This document shows, piece by piece, positions 20,471 through 29,886 of a stretch of 47,894 nucleotides of DNA. Position 1 is the first letter of the stretch, and the number at the start of each line of letters is the position of its first letter. The notes below the pieces were generated by a model, which saw nothing but the letters and a program-made list of their open reading frames with translations, ran no database searches and was not told the DNA's origin. Both the position numbers and the translations under genes were made by a program. This DNA comes from a virus: IMG/VR virus record IMGVR_UViG_3300029944_000016, positions 1-47,894 of that record. One strand, given 5' to 3'.

Positions 20471-21960
20471 ATATAGATAATCTATCAAGAGAAGAGAAAG
20501 AACAGTTATATGTACTTAAGGAAGAGTTAGCTAATCGTATTAAGTTCAATTACATAGATACAATATTCCCTGATAAAGGTGAATTACTTGAAGGATGTTT
20601 AAAAGACACTTCTAGAGATAATTACCCTAAGCACATTGAGTTCATTAACGCTGGTTCAACGTACACTGAAAGAGCTTTCATAGCAGGCAACCGTACCGGA
20701 AAGACTATGTGCGGTTTATATGAGATGGTCAGGCACTGCATTGGAGTTTACCCTAAGTGGTGGAAAGGTAAGAAGTTCAATAGGCCAGTGCAATGCTGGT
20801 TAGTTGGTGATAGAGGAGACACTATAAGAGACGGTATGCAACGTCTACTTATGGGGCGTACAGAACAAGGTACCGGTATGATACCTAAAGATTGTATTGT
20901 AGACACGTCTAGTCTCCAAGGAACTCCAGGAGGTATTGGTATATATTATATCAAGCACATACCTACAGGACGTACAAGCAAGATTATTGTTAAGACATAC
21001 AATGCTGGCAAGAACGCGTTTGAATCAGCAGAAGTTGATGTAGCAATGCTAGATGAAGAAGTTCCATTAGATATATACGTAGAAGTACAGATGCGTGTAC
21101 TTACTACAGGCGGAACTGTTTATTTGACGTTCACACCAGATAGTGGTCTAACAGATACAGTGCTACACTTCATGGAAAAACCTGAAGATGGTGCACCAAG
21201 ATTTATAGTAATGGTAGGTTGGAATGATGTACCACATCTATCTGAAGAACGTAAGAAAAACCTATTAGCTACAATACCTTTGCACATGAGGGATGTTAAA
21301 ACTAAAGGTACTCCATATCTAGGAAGCGGCGCAATATTCCCTATAAGCGAATCAAACCTTGTATGTGACCCTTTCAAAATACCAGACTACTGGCCAAGGG
21401 CTTACTCATTTGACCCTGGTTGGAATAAGACAGCAGCATTATGGGGTGCGTATGACATCGAAAGCGACACGTGGTACTGCTATAGTGAAATGTATGCTGG
21501 ACAGGCTGAAGCAGAAATACACGCTGCATCAATTAAGGCAAGAGGACAGTGGATTGATGGAATTGCTGACCCTCATGGATCTAAAAACGGCAAAGGTGTT
21601 GATTCAGAATCCTTTCTCGAAGCATATGAACGACTTGGCCTTAATCTCACACTGGCTACTCCGTCAGGAGCAGGATCAGTTGAAATCGGACTGCAAGAAG
21701 TATACAGCAGGCTTTCTACTGGCCGCTTAAAGATATTTAGCACATTACGTAACTGGTTGTATGAATACAGGATGTATAGACGTAATGATAAAGGAGCTAT
21801 AGTTTTAAAGCATAATCACTTGATGGACTGCACTAGATACTTAATGTTATGTGGGCTATCAGTAGCTAAGACATATGAAGAAGAAGAACAATACAATAAA
21901 CCGGTAAGACAACGGTATTCGCAAAATAGAGACTCTACTGGCTACGGAATTGAAGAATAA
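20467..21960 (+). CDS. terL: Terminase large subunit
   Basis: 497 aa from ATG 20467, in an ATGA overlap; an ATG four codons earlier is possible. The ATPase domain has Walker A GNRTGKT (74-80) and Walker B VAMLDEEVP near 197-205. The C-terminal nuclease starts with YSFDPGWNKTAALWG (first acidic residue), with GIADPHGSKNG later. It drives DNA into proheads and cuts concatemers. The layout terS-terL-portal is standard. Confidence 0.95.
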   Translation: MNIDNLSREEKEQLYVLKEELANRIKFNYIDTIFPDKGELLEGCLKDTSRDNYPKHIEFINAGSTYTERAFIAGNRTGKTMCGLYEMVRHCIGVYPKWWKGKKFNRPVQCWLVGDRGDTIRDGMQRLLMGRTEQGTGMIPKDCIVDTSSLQGTPGGIGIYYIKHIPTGRTSKIIVKTYNAGKNAFESAEVDVAMLDEEVPLDIYVEVQMRVLTTGGTVYLTFTPDSGLTDTVLHFMEKPEDGAPRFIVMVGWNDVPHLSEERKKNLLATIPLHMRDVKTKGTPYLGSGAIFPISESNLVCDPFKIPDYWPRAYSFDPGWNKTAALWGAYDIESDTWYCYSEMYAGQAEAEIHAASIKARGQWIDGIADPHGSKNGKGVDSESFLEAYERLGLNLTLATPSGAGSVEIGLQEVYSRLSTGRLKIFSTLRNWLYEYRMYRRNDKGAIVLKHNHLMDCTRYLMLCGLSVAKTYEEEEQYNKPVRQRYSQNRDSTGYGIEE

Positions 21961-24077
21961 TGTCTGATTTAAAAGAACTAGAAGTAGAAACTAAAAGTGA
22001 AGCTAAATCTAAATTAGCATTACTTAAAGAGTATGCTAAACTAGATAACTTGGTAGATCAAGCAGATTTGTCATATAAAGGCGAATCTCATAAAAACTAT
22101 ATAGATAAAATAGGAAAAAGAGTATTGTCTGGGTTTGAAGAAGACCTTAAATCTTGTTCAGAATGGTTAGACGATATTAAGAAAGTTGAAGCTCTTACTA
22201 CTCTTAAGTCAATACAGAAAAATCAACCACTACCAAATTCTTCTAATGTTAAATATCCACTAATTACAAAAGCATGCTATGAGTTCAGCTCACGCACATA
22301 CCCTGAGATTATTAAAGACGGCAAGGTTGTTAAAGGAAACGTAATAGGGTTAAGTTTCACTAAGGATGCACAAGATCTTGCAGAACGTACCACTACTTAT
22401 ATGAACTACCAGCTTCTATTTGAACAAGAAGACTGGGAAATGGAATTAGATAAGTTATTGAACTTATTACCGCTAATTGGATTCTTATGCCGTAAGACAT
22501 ACTATGATCCAATAAGACGTGTTATTAAATCAGAATTATGTGAACCTAAAGACCTAATAATTAACTCTAATGCTAAGTCATTACAAGATGCTAGACGTAT
22601 TAGTCATGTATTACACTTCAGTTTAAATGAGCTTATTGAGCATCAGAATGCTGAATTATTCACTAAACAACCTATTGATGAGCTTATTGTATCCCTAGAA
22701 AATGACCACTTCGATAAACCTATTGAAGTAATTGAACAACACACATTTTTAGATCTGGACGATGATAACTACGCAGAACCTTACATTGTAACAATTCTTA
22801 AAGAAAACGGTAAAGTATTACGCATTGTTCCTAGATATAGTAAAGACAGCCTAATAACTAAAGGTGTAAAACTTCTTTACATTGAACCTACACAATCGTT
22901 TACTGATTATCACTTCCTAGTATCGCCAAAAGGAAAGTTCCAATCTGTAGGTTTTGGAATATTAATGATGCATTTAAACCAGAGTATTAACTCTTTGTTA
23001 AACATGCTCATAGACTCTGGACAACTATCAAACCTTCAAGGTGGATATAAAGATTCTCGTTTAAAGAACATGGGAAGTGGAGATACAGACCACGATCCTG
23101 GTGAGTGGAAGACAGTAAAAGCAATGGCTGGTGTTACCCTTAAAGAGGGTATGATACCACATATGTATAAAGAACCTTCTGAGACTTTGTTTAAGCTATT
23201 AGGTTTATTGATTCAGACTGGTAAAGATCTAAGTTCGTCTACTGAAGTTATGACTGGGGGAACAAGTGCAGATAACGCCAAAACGGGAGCCGTTCAGGCA
23301 CTACAAGCTCAAGGTTTAAAGATATTCACATCTATTCAGAGAAGAATATACAGATCATTAACTGCAGAATTTAAAAAGATATTTATTCTAAATGGTGAGT
23401 TTTTAGACGAAACTAAGTATTATCATGTAATTGATCAGCCTAATGTTGTAAATCGTAACGATTTTGACATGAAGAAAATATCTATAATGCCTGTAGCTGA
23501 CCCTAACCTATCATCAGAATTTCAACGTGGACAGAAGAATCAACTTCTTATTGGTATATCTCAGTTAAAAGGTGCTAACCCTATAGCTATTACTAAAATG
23601 ATTATTGATAATTCAGAACTACACGTATCAGCAGAAAGTATAATGTTGACACCTCAAGAAATGAATAAACCAGATCCAAACATGGTTAAAATTCAAGCTG
23701 AGATTCAAAGTTGGGCTGAAGATAAGAAATTAAAGGCAGAAGAACTAAGTATTCGTCAATTCGAAGCTAAGACTAAATTCTTTCAAACTCACGCTCAAGT
23801 TCTTGAATTACGTGCGAGATCTCTTATGGAAATGGCTCAAGCACAGGCTGTACAGGACGATGGATTATACCAGCAGCATTCATTACAATTAGCTATTCTA
23901 AGCAAGCAGATTGATTCTATGAGCGATATGGCAAGTCTTCAATCAGATGGTATTATGCATAATAACGAAATGAACCTTGCACATGCTCAGTTACAACAGC
24001 AAGGACAACAACAACAGGCTCAACAAGGAGGCCCACCAAGTGCAGCATCAACTCCTCAAGCAGCAGCAGGTCAGTGA
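21960..24077 (+). CDS. Portal protein, P22 gp1-like
   Basis: 705 aa, close to P22 portal (725 aa). It has the N-terminal SEWLDDIKKVEAL and ANSSNVKYPLITKACYEF-like blocks of this family, a central PSETLFKLLGLLIQ region, and a C-terminal long helix that becomes Gln-rich (QLQQQGQQQQAQQGG), as in the P22 barrel. Twelve copies form the DNA gate for packaging and ejection. The start shares a base with the TerL stop. The end overlaps the next gene by 38 bases. Confidence 0.93.
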   Translation: MSDLKELEVETKSEAKSKLALLKEYAKLDNLVDQADLSYKGESHKNYIDKIGKRVLSGFEEDLKSCSEWLDDIKKVEALTTLKSIQKNQPLPNSSNVKYPLITKACYEFSSRTYPEIIKDGKVVKGNVIGLSFTKDAQDLAERTTTYMNYQLLFEQEDWEMELDKLLNLLPLIGFLCRKTYYDPIRRVIKSELCEPKDLIINSNAKSLQDARRISHVLHFSLNELIEHQNAELFTKQPIDELIVSLENDHFDKPIEVIEQHTFLDLDDDNYAEPYIVTILKENGKVLRIVPRYSKDSLITKGVKLLYIEPTQSFTDYHFLVSPKGKFQSVGFGILMMHLNQSINSLLNMLIDSGQLSNLQGGYKDSRLKNMGSGDTDHDPGEWKTVKAMAGVTLKEGMIPHMYKEPSETLFKLLGLLIQTGKDLSSSTEVMTGGTSADNAKTGAVQALQAQGLKIFTSIQRRIYRSLTAEFKKIFILNGEFLDETKYYHVIDQPNVVNRNDFDMKKISIMPVADPNLSSEFQRGQKNQLLIGISQLKGANPIAITKMIIDNSELHVSAESIMLTPQEMNKPDPNMVKIQAEIQSWAEDKKLKAEELSIRQFEAKTKFFQTHAQVLELRARSLMEMAQAQAVQDDGLYQQHSLQLAILSKQIDSMSDMASLQSDGIMHNNEMNLAHAQLQQQGQQQQAQQGGPPSAASTPQAAAGQ

Positions 24078-24327
24078 TTGGTTGGACAGCCCAGTAACTA
24101 GGGCATATTTAGAGTTAATAGATGAACATCTTGAAGCTAATAGGGGCGGAGTAACACAGATAGTATTGAGCGGTAAGGTTATAAGAGATTTAGGCGAAGA
24201 TTTGGCTCAACTTAAAGGTCAAATTTATACATTAGAATTATTAAAAGAAGTTAGAATGTTCCTTCAAGAGAGGATAAATGATGAAGAAGTACAGACCAGT
24301 AAGACAATGCTTGATAGTGAAGATTAA
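24040..24327 (+). CDS. Hypothetical late protein, 95 aa, GTG start inside the portal gene
   Basis: The GTG at 24040 is preferred because AAGGAGG, a near-perfect ribosome-binding site, lies 8 bases upstream inside the Gln-rich end of the portal gene. The conserved-looking core is WLDSPVTRAYLELIDEHLEA followed by VTQIVLSGKVIRDLGEDLAQ and a charged helix. Proteins of this size often follow portals in podoviruses and may act in head assembly. Its end overlaps the GroES-like gene by 50 bases. Confidence 0.6.
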   Translation: MQHQLLKQQQVSDWLDSPVTRAYLELIDEHLEANRGGVTQIVLSGKVIRDLGEDLAQLKGQIYTLELLKEVRMFLQERINDEEVQTSKTMLDSED

Positions 24328-24598
24328 TAAACAAGAGTTTGAAAAGTCAGCAGGCGGTATAGTTTTCGTACAGTCTACTATAGAAAAGGAAGCAATGGCT
24401 AAGGAGGAAGGTACTATTATTGCTTTAGGTGAAGATATGTTCCCAGATTCACTGGCAAGCAATAGGCCTGATATTAAGGTTGGAGATGTAATAGCTTTTG
24501 CAAGATACGCAGGAAAACAACTAGTCAAAGAAGACTCAGAAGGGAATGAAATTAGAGTAATGTTGGACAAAGATATATTAGCCGTAGTAGAGGAATAA
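24278..24598 (+). CDS. GroES-like co-chaperonin
   Basis: 106 aa with the Cpn10 pattern in order: YRPVRQCLIVKINKQEFEKS, a mobile-loop-position segment with AGGIVF, KEEGTIIALGED, VKVGDVIAFARYAGKQL-like and DKDILAVVEE. GAGAGGAT precedes the ATG. Phage co-chaperonins (T4 gp31, RB49 CocO) replace GroES so that host GroEL can fold the capsid protein. Here the gene lies between portal and scaffold, fitting that job. No GroEL is encoded. The mobile loop differs from GroES, so activity should be tested. Confidence 0.88.
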   Translation: MMKKYRPVRQCLIVKINKQEFEKSAGGIVFVQSTIEKEAMAKEEGTIIALGEDMFPDSLASNRPDIKVGDVIAFARYAGKQLVKEDSEGNEIRVMLDKDILAVVEE

Positions 24599-24602
24599 TC
24601 AG

Positions 24603-25502
24603 ATGACTGCAGATACTCCAGAAACATTAAAGGAACAGTTAAAAGTTGAATTAGCAAGGATTGAGGAAAAGAAAGGTAAAGAAGTAGTATCTAAACATGA
24701 AGAACATACTGAGTATTCAGATGAACCTATTGATGCAGCTGATATTGACCCACATTTGGAGGAAGCGTTAAAGCAAGGATATGATCCTAACTTTAAAGGC
24801 CCAGGAAAGAAGTCTCCAGAACAATTTGTTAAAGATGGATCATTCTTCAAAAAGATTGATGCTTTAAAGAAAGAACAGGAAGAAACTAAGAAAGTTGTAA
24901 GGGAATTAGCAGAACAGAATGCTAAACTTGCAGACATTGCGTATCGTAAACGTCAGGAGGAGCTTACAAACGCAAAAGAACGTGCTGTTATGGAAGCCGA
25001 CCTGGTTAAGGTTAGAGCTATTGAAGTTGAGCAGAAGAAAGTTGCTGCAGAAGCTTTAAAACCAGTAACAATAGCACCAGAAAAACCAGCAATAACTCAG
25101 GAATTGTTAGATTTCCAGGAAGAACATAAGACTTGGTTTAATAACCAGACTAAAGAAAACATTCGTATGGTTAAGGCTGCAGAAGCTCTAGACTTACTAG
25201 TTGCTGAAGAACTTGAAGAAACTGGTGAGAAAATATCACAAAAGGAACATTTAGCTCGTGTAGTTGAAAGAGTTAAAGTTCTATTCCCTAAAAGATTTGA
25301 AAATGAACGTCAGGCTGAAAAACCTAAAGTTCTTAGATCTGGCACAGGTGGTTCAAGTACAGGTGCCTCAACAGGTCTTGCGTCAAGATTAACAAGTCGT
25401 CAGAAGGAACTAGCTTCACAGGCTAGACAGTATGGATCTAAGATGACTAACGAACAATATGCTGCACAATTAGAGTTAACCGGAGATCTCAGAGATGAAT
25501 AA
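24603..25502 (+). CDS. Scaffolding protein
   Basis: 299 aa, nearly the P22 scaffold length (303 aa). It is highly charged, Lys/Glu-rich and mostly helical, with long coiled-coil stretches (about 65-165 and 175-230), a Gly/Ser/Thr linker near 245-260 and a short helical C-terminal tail. No catalytic motif. Together with its position between portal and capsid, this composition supports scaffold. Sequence alone does not prove it. Confidence 0.75.
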   Translation: MTADTPETLKEQLKVELARIEEKKGKEVVSKHEEHTEYSDEPIDAADIDPHLEEALKQGYDPNFKGPGKKSPEQFVKDGSFFKKIDALKKEQEETKKVVRELAEQNAKLADIAYRKRQEELTNAKERAVMEADLVKVRAIEVEQKKVAAEALKPVTIAPEKPAITQELLDFQEEHKTWFNNQTKENIRMVKAAEALDLLVAEELEETGEKISQKEHLARVVERVKVLFPKRFENERQAEKPKVLRSGTGGSSTGASTGLASRLTSRQKELASQARQYGSKMTNEQYAAQLELTGDLRDE

Positions 25503-25995
25503 AAAATTAGAAGATACAAAAGTAGAAATAGTAGAAGAAAAAGTAGAAATATTAGAAGAAGATATTAAGTTAAAAGACATTACATCAGGTAAAGTCAAGG
25601 TATCAAAAGAAGAACTTAGACGCATCGTTAGACGATCACAAACTGAATTCGTTAGCCGTATACACATTGACGACAAATATAAAACGCCAGGAAAGCGTTT
25701 ACGCATAGACAATGATGATCCGGCAACTAGACAATACTTAGAAGGTTTAGGCTACGTAGTAAAGATTGACCCAGATATGAAGGCTGGAAGTGGATCACTT
25801 AGTCAAAAAAACAGTATGGGTTCTACCATACAAGTTGAACAAGGTATCAGACTTTCACAACCAGGAATCGTTTATGAGATTGATGAAGATCTCTATCAGG
25901 CTAGGCAAGAATTAGAAGCCGAACAGAACAACGAAAGACTGAAGTCTAAGATCGAGGACACTCAATACGAAGGCATGGACAAGAGATATAATTAA
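25495..25995 (+). CDS. Hypothetical head-region protein, 166 aa
   Basis: The N-terminal 30 residues are a run of E, K, V and I (VEIVEEKVEILEEDIKLKDI). The middle is basic (VSKEELRRIVRRSQTEFVSR) and the rest polar. It overlaps the scaffold end by 8 bases. It may be a head assembly factor or minor head protein. Not recognised. Confidence 0.6.
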   Translation: MNKKLEDTKVEIVEEKVEILEEDIKLKDITSGKVKVSKEELRRIVRRSQTEFVSRIHIDDKYKTPGKRLRIDNDDPATRQYLEGLGYVVKIDPDMKAGSGSLSQKNSMGSTIQVEQGIRLSQPGIVYEIDEDLYQARQELEAEQNNERLKSKIEDTQYEGMDKRYN

Positions 25996-26047
25996 TATGC
26001 GTAAAACGTACGGAAACTAACTAATAATAATTTGGAGTTTTTAAATT

Positions 26048-26635
26048 ATGGCTACAACTGGTTTTGGTTTACGTTTAGTAAGCCGTGTCGGTGGCGGACA
26101 ACCAAGAATTAGGGAATATTATGTTCCTGCTACTAATTCTACCGCTCTCGGCGAAAATGATGTTGTTCAGTTACCTGCTACTGGTGCTCTTGATCCAACC
26201 AATCAAGTACCTGTAGTTCAGGCGTTCGTATCTGGACATGTTCCTCTAGGTGTTGTTGTAGGGTTCCGCCCTATCGCTGCTCTCCCGTACACTGGTAACT
26301 TACCAGCGTCAACTGCTGCATATATTGACGTTTGTGATGACCCAGAAGCTATCTATGAAGTACAAGAAGATGCTGTTAGTTCTGTTGTTACTGCCGCACA
26401 GGTAGGCGCAATGTTTAACGCACCTTTAAATATTGTTGCTTCAACTGGTAACACTTCTGGTACCATGCTTACCTCTGCTTCTGCTTCAGCGTCTATTAAT
26501 GATGTAAAAATCATTGGTGTACGTCGTGACGCTAGTAATGCAGTAGGTCAGTCAGGCGGAGCAATCCTGTTAGTTAAGTTGTTAGGACCTGTAATTCCAG
26601 GTGCTGCAATTGAATCTACAGTTTCACATTCATAG
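26048..26635 (+). CDS. Capsid decoration-like protein
   Basis: 195 aa, beta-rich and Ala/Thr/Val-rich with few charged residues. Its pattern (REYYVPATNSTALGENDVVQ, VPLGVVVGFRP, IYEVQEDA) is like that of head-associated proteins encoded just before capsid genes in many podoviruses and siphoviruses. A TTTGGAG site lies about 10 bases before the ATG. It probably decorates or stabilises the capsid surface. Confirmed only by position and composition. Confidence 0.65.
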   Translation: MATTGFGLRLVSRVGGGQPRIREYYVPATNSTALGENDVVQLPATGALDPTNQVPVVQAFVSGHVPLGVVVGFRPIAALPYTGNLPASTAAYIDVCDDPEAIYEVQEDAVSSVVTAAQVGAMFNAPLNIVASTGNTSGTMLTSASASASINDVKIIGVRRDASNAVGQSGGAILLVKLLGPVIPGAAIESTVSHS

Positions 26636-26652
26636 TCGAGGAGCAATAAATC

Positions 26653-27570
26653 ATGGCAAATCCAATCATGCGTTCCTCATTTCCTTCAGACCTACTGCCA
26701 ATTATCAATGAATGGCATGGGGATGACCTGAAACTTCAAGACGATTTAGTCGGCAGAATCATGGAGATTGAAAGCTCCGATGATGCTTATGAAGTAGATG
26801 GTGTTCTGATTCCAATGAGCACGATGCAGAAAAAAGGTGAAGGTCAAACTTTAATGTTTGATACTTCTAGACAGTTCTATACCCCACGTTTCACACATGA
26901 TACATGGGCATTAGGATTCAAAATCTCAATGGAAATGATGCAAGATGGTAAGACGATGAAGCAAGCCCGTCGTTTCACCAGAATGCTGGCTGAAGCGGAA
27001 ACTGAAACCCGTAACATCTTAGCAGCTAACGTAATTAACAATGGCGCAGTATCATCTGTATTACAAGATGGTGGCGATGGCGTTAGTTTATTTAGTGCAT
27101 CCCATCCACAAGGTCAAGGCCCAGTACAATCTAATATTATCTCTACCAATGCTGCTTTATCTGAAGCTAGCCTGGAAGCGTTAACTACTCAGATTCGTCT
27201 GGCATTAGATTTACGTGGCAAACGTGCAAATATTGAGCCTCAAAAACTCATTATCAACACTACTTTGATACCTCAAGCTCGTCGTATCTTAGACAGTGAT
27301 TTGCGTGTTGGCACGACTAACAATGATCCTAACTACCTGAAAGATGCTGGTGTGTTCAAAGAAGTTGTAGCTACACCGTACATCTCGTCAACGACTGCTT
27401 ATATTGTCAAGACAGATGTAATGGACGGCTTAAAGTTCTATGACCGTTTCTCAGGTGATGTAGAATCAGACAACGAGTTCGATACTAAAAACATGGCTTT
27501 CTCTAAGTGCATGCGTGTATCTGCTGGTTGGGTTTGCTACTTAGGAGCTTTCCAAGCTGCTGGTGCATAA
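26653..27570 (+). CDS. Major capsid protein, Mu gpT-like (HK97 fold)
   Basis: 305 aa. Blocks WALGFKISMEMMQDGKTMKQ and ARRFTRMLAEAETETRNILA followed by LFSASHPQ are typical of the gpT-like capsid family. PQKLIINTTLIPQARRIL and DYKFYDR-like C-terminal strands follow. GGAGCA precedes the ATG. A strong hairpin follows the gene. Codon use is the least AT-rich among the late genes, consistent with high expression. Confidence 0.88.
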   Translation: MANPIMRSSFPSDLLPIINEWHGDDLKLQDDLVGRIMEIESSDDAYEVDGVLIPMSTMQKKGEGQTLMFDTSRQFYTPRFTHDTWALGFKISMEMMQDGKTMKQARRFTRMLAEAETETRNILAANVINNGAVSSVLQDGGDGVSLFSASHPQGQGPVQSNIISTNAALSEASLEALTTQIRLALDLRGKRANIEPQKLIINTTLIPQARRILDSDLRVGTTNNDPNYLKDAGVFKEVVATPYISSTTAYIVKTDVMDGLKFYDRFSGDVESDNEFDTKNMAFSKCMRVSAGWVCYLGAFQAAGA

Positions 27571-27579
27571 CCGTTAAAG

Positions 27580-27627
27580 CTTAATGAGACAGGGCACGAT
27601 GGACTCGTGTCCTTCCTCACATTAAGA
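27580..27627 (+). terminator. Long hairpin after the capsid gene
   Basis: GGGCACGA (27592-27599) pairs with TCGTGTCC (27605-27612), with one G-U, around TGGAC. Outside it TTAATG and CATTAA pair again. There is no U run after it, so it may be an RNA-stability or RNase III processing structure rather than a true terminator. It could also set the capsid transcript level. The rest of the 133-base gap shows nothing else clear. Confidence 0.55.
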
Positions 27628-27703
27628 AGTAGTTAATAGTTACAAAGCAAATCGAACTCTAAGGACAGGGTAATAACTAAAACAAATAATAGGTATAAAT
27701 ATA

Positions 27704-28132
27704 ATGAGTACATTTACAGATCCAGTCCGTTCCACAGTAAGTTTAGAAGTTCTAGTACCATCAGATACACGTCCTGATTTCTCAACGACAGGCGTAGTAA
27801 CTGTTCATATAGGGTCAGATTACATTTCTTTAGGTGAATCTTTAGCTTCAATTACAGCTTCTACTACGCATACATTAGCTGGTGCTACTGCAATCACTAC
27901 AAATATCTCTAAAGTAACTACTGCTAATGCTAGTGATGCTATTTTCTTACCAGTACCATCTTTAACTGGTCAGAAATTCGTAATCAACAATGTTTCAGCT
28001 AATGCAGGAACATTATTTGCTGCAGGCGGCGTTACTATTAATGGTACAGCAGGTGCAACAGGTGTTTCTTATGCTGCTAGTGCTAATACAAATGTTATTG
28101 CTACATCTTTAACTACATACGTAACTTACTAA
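27704..28132 (+). CDS. Hypothetical virion protein, 142 aa
   Basis: Thr/Ser/Ala-rich and beta-patterned, with LTGQKFVINNVSANAGTLFAAGG near the middle. Low charge and position directly after the capsid suggest a head fibre or decoration protein. Unrecognised. It stands alone between two RNA hairpins. Confidence 0.6.
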   Translation: MSTFTDPVRSTVSLEVLVPSDTRPDFSTTGVVTVHIGSDYISLGESLASITASTTHTLAGATAITTNISKVTTANASDAIFLPVPSLTGQKFVINNVSANAGTLFAAGGVTINGTAGATGVSYAASANTNVIATSLTTYVTY

Positions 28133-28138
28133 TATCTA

Positions 28139-28161
28139 GGCAGGAGATATAAAATCCTGCC
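28139..28161 (+). terminator. Perfect 7-bp hairpin between virion genes
   Basis: GGCAGGA (28139-28145) and TCCTGCC (28155-28161) are exact complements around GATATAAAA. Like the post-capsid hairpin it lacks a U run, so processing or protection of the transcript is as likely as termination. Confidence 0.5.
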
Positions 28162-28189
28162 ACTAATTCTTAATATAGGTACATAACTA

Positions 28190-28642
28190 ATGGCTACAAC
28201 TTACCAAATAACAGGCTTACGAGAAGTTGTGGCCTATTCTACCTTTACAATAGCTACCGGCCCTACGCAGTTAACTAATTCAGTAGTGTATAATGCAGCA
28301 ACTGTTCTAACTAATCTACAAACTGCTTACCCAGGCCTATTCTTGACTACAGCTAATGCTGCATCTATTTTACACATATACGCATCATTCTCAAGTTCTG
28401 GTACTTCACCCCTAGCAGTATTAAACTTTGATGCTACAACGCCAGTAGTAGCCTTAGACATACCAGCAAAGACTAATCCTGTAGACTCAGATTTCTGTTC
28501 ATTTGGTGGCATACAGTCAACTGCTGGTGCAGGCAATACAGGTAATATAACTATTACTACGACAGGTGCTGCAGCAGGTGATGTTATCACTATTGTACTT
28601 AAAGTTCTTGTAGCAGCTAATACACTACCTATTGCAGGATAA
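28190..28642 (+). CDS. Hypothetical virion protein, 150 aa
   Basis: Thr/Ala-rich beta protein beginning MATTYQITGLREVVAYSTFT and ending in GNITITTTGAAAGDVITIVLKVLV, typical of tail or head surface beta-sandwiches. It is followed 5 bases later by the fibre-like gene. Its similarity in composition to the 142-aa gene suggests related roles. Unrecognised. Confidence 0.6.
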   Translation: MATTYQITGLREVVAYSTFTIATGPTQLTNSVVYNAATVLTNLQTAYPGLFLTTANAASILHIYASFSSSGTSPLAVLNFDATTPVVALDIPAKTNPVDSDFCSFGGIQSTAGAGNTGNITITTTGAAAGDVITIVLKVLVAANTLPIAG

Positions 28643-28647
28643 TCTTA

Positions 28648-29886
28648 ATGGCTCAGCTTTCAGGTCAGCTAGTAAATGCAACGTTAGGTGGGTTTTTAAT
28701 AACCCCTAACAACACAGGTATAACTGGTACAGTACAGCAGATATCTGATGGTAATGGTTTAAGCACAGCTCTAGGACTGTCTACTGGTCAAGTTAACTGC
28801 TCTAATGTGTCATTTAATGGTACTACATTAGGGTTAACTACAGTTTCTACATTAACTGTTACTCCTAATACACTTTTCTCAGGTAATACTGCAGTAGCTG
28901 GTAATTCATCAGTAACAGGTAATTTAACTGTAACTGGCACATTTACTGGTACTGTTGGCACCACAAATATCTCAAATAACGCTGTAACGTATGCTAAGAT
29001 TCAGACTGTAGCGGCTAACAGTTTTTTAGGAAATACTACAGGATCTGCAGCACAGGTTGCAGAAATTGCATTTCCAGTAACACCAGCTCTAGGCGGTACA
29101 GGTGTAAATAATGGGTCAAATGTATTAACTTTAGCTGGAAGTTTAACCACTATTGGCGCATTTGGTATAAACTTTACATCTACTAATAATACTGCTGTTA
29201 CTCTGCCTACTACTGGTACTTTAAGCACTTTGGCAAATGTTGAAACTCTTACTAATAAGACTTTAACTAACCCTAAGATTGCTGATATTGAAGATACTAA
29301 TGGCAATGTAATATTAAACCTGTCACCAACCTCTTCTGCAGTTAATGCACTAACTATTGATAATGCGGCTACTTCCCATGCTCCTACCATAAGCGCAACT
29401 GGTACTGATACAAATATAGCTATTAACTTACAGTCAAAGGGAACTTTTGGTACTAATATATTCGGTAGAACGTCTGGTGTAGCACAGACTGCTGGTTTTG
29501 TTGGAGAAGTGATTAGTTCTCAAATACCATCATCTTCTGCAGTGTCAATTGCCGGTACAGCTATTAACGTTACCTCTATATCTCTAACTCCTGGAGTATG
29601 GTGTGTATATGGTGGAATATTATTCACGAGCTCAGTAAGTTTATCAACTGCTACATCTATATCTGCAAGTTTTAGCACTACCAGTGCAACGCTACAGGAT
29701 CCTAGCTTATGCGGTACTGCTGGAGCTAGTCAGGGCGTTACTGCTAACGTACAATATGGAGCTACTCCACCTAATCAGATACTTAACATATCAACAACTA
29801 CAACTGTATTCTTAGTAGCTAAGAACGTATTTGCTGCTGGTGCTGGTACAGTAAGCGGACTAATAGCTGCATGGAGAGTTATATAA
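28648..29886 (+). CDS. Tail-fibre-like protein
   Basis: 412 aa. The N-terminal half has repeated NLTVTGTFTGTVGTTNISNN and ALGGTGVNNGSNVLTL segments, the GGTG repeat common in phage fibres, and VETLTNKTLTNPKI. The C-terminal third (AGFVGEVISSQIPSSSAVS followed by SISLTPGVWCVYGG) is a known fibre head pattern. It probably forms a trimer that contacts the host. Its start follows the 150-aa virion gene closely. The GGTG module also occurs in the large fibre at 33092. Confidence 0.8.
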   Translation: MAQLSGQLVNATLGGFLITPNNTGITGTVQQISDGNGLSTALGLSTGQVNCSNVSFNGTTLGLTTVSTLTVTPNTLFSGNTAVAGNSSVTGNLTVTGTFTGTVGTTNISNNAVTYAKIQTVAANSFLGNTTGSAAQVAEIAFPVTPALGGTGVNNGSNVLTLAGSLTTIGAFGINFTSTNNTAVTLPTTGTLSTLANVETLTNKTLTNPKIADIEDTNGNVILNLSPTSSAVNALTIDNAATSHAPTISATGTDTNIAINLQSKGTFGTNIFGRTSGVAQTAGFVGEVISSQIPSSSAVSIAGTAINVTSISLTPGVWCVYGGILFTSSVSLSTATSISASFSTTSATLQDPSLCGTAGASQGVTANVQYGATPPNQILNISTTTTVFLVAKNVFAAGAGTVSGLIAAWRVI

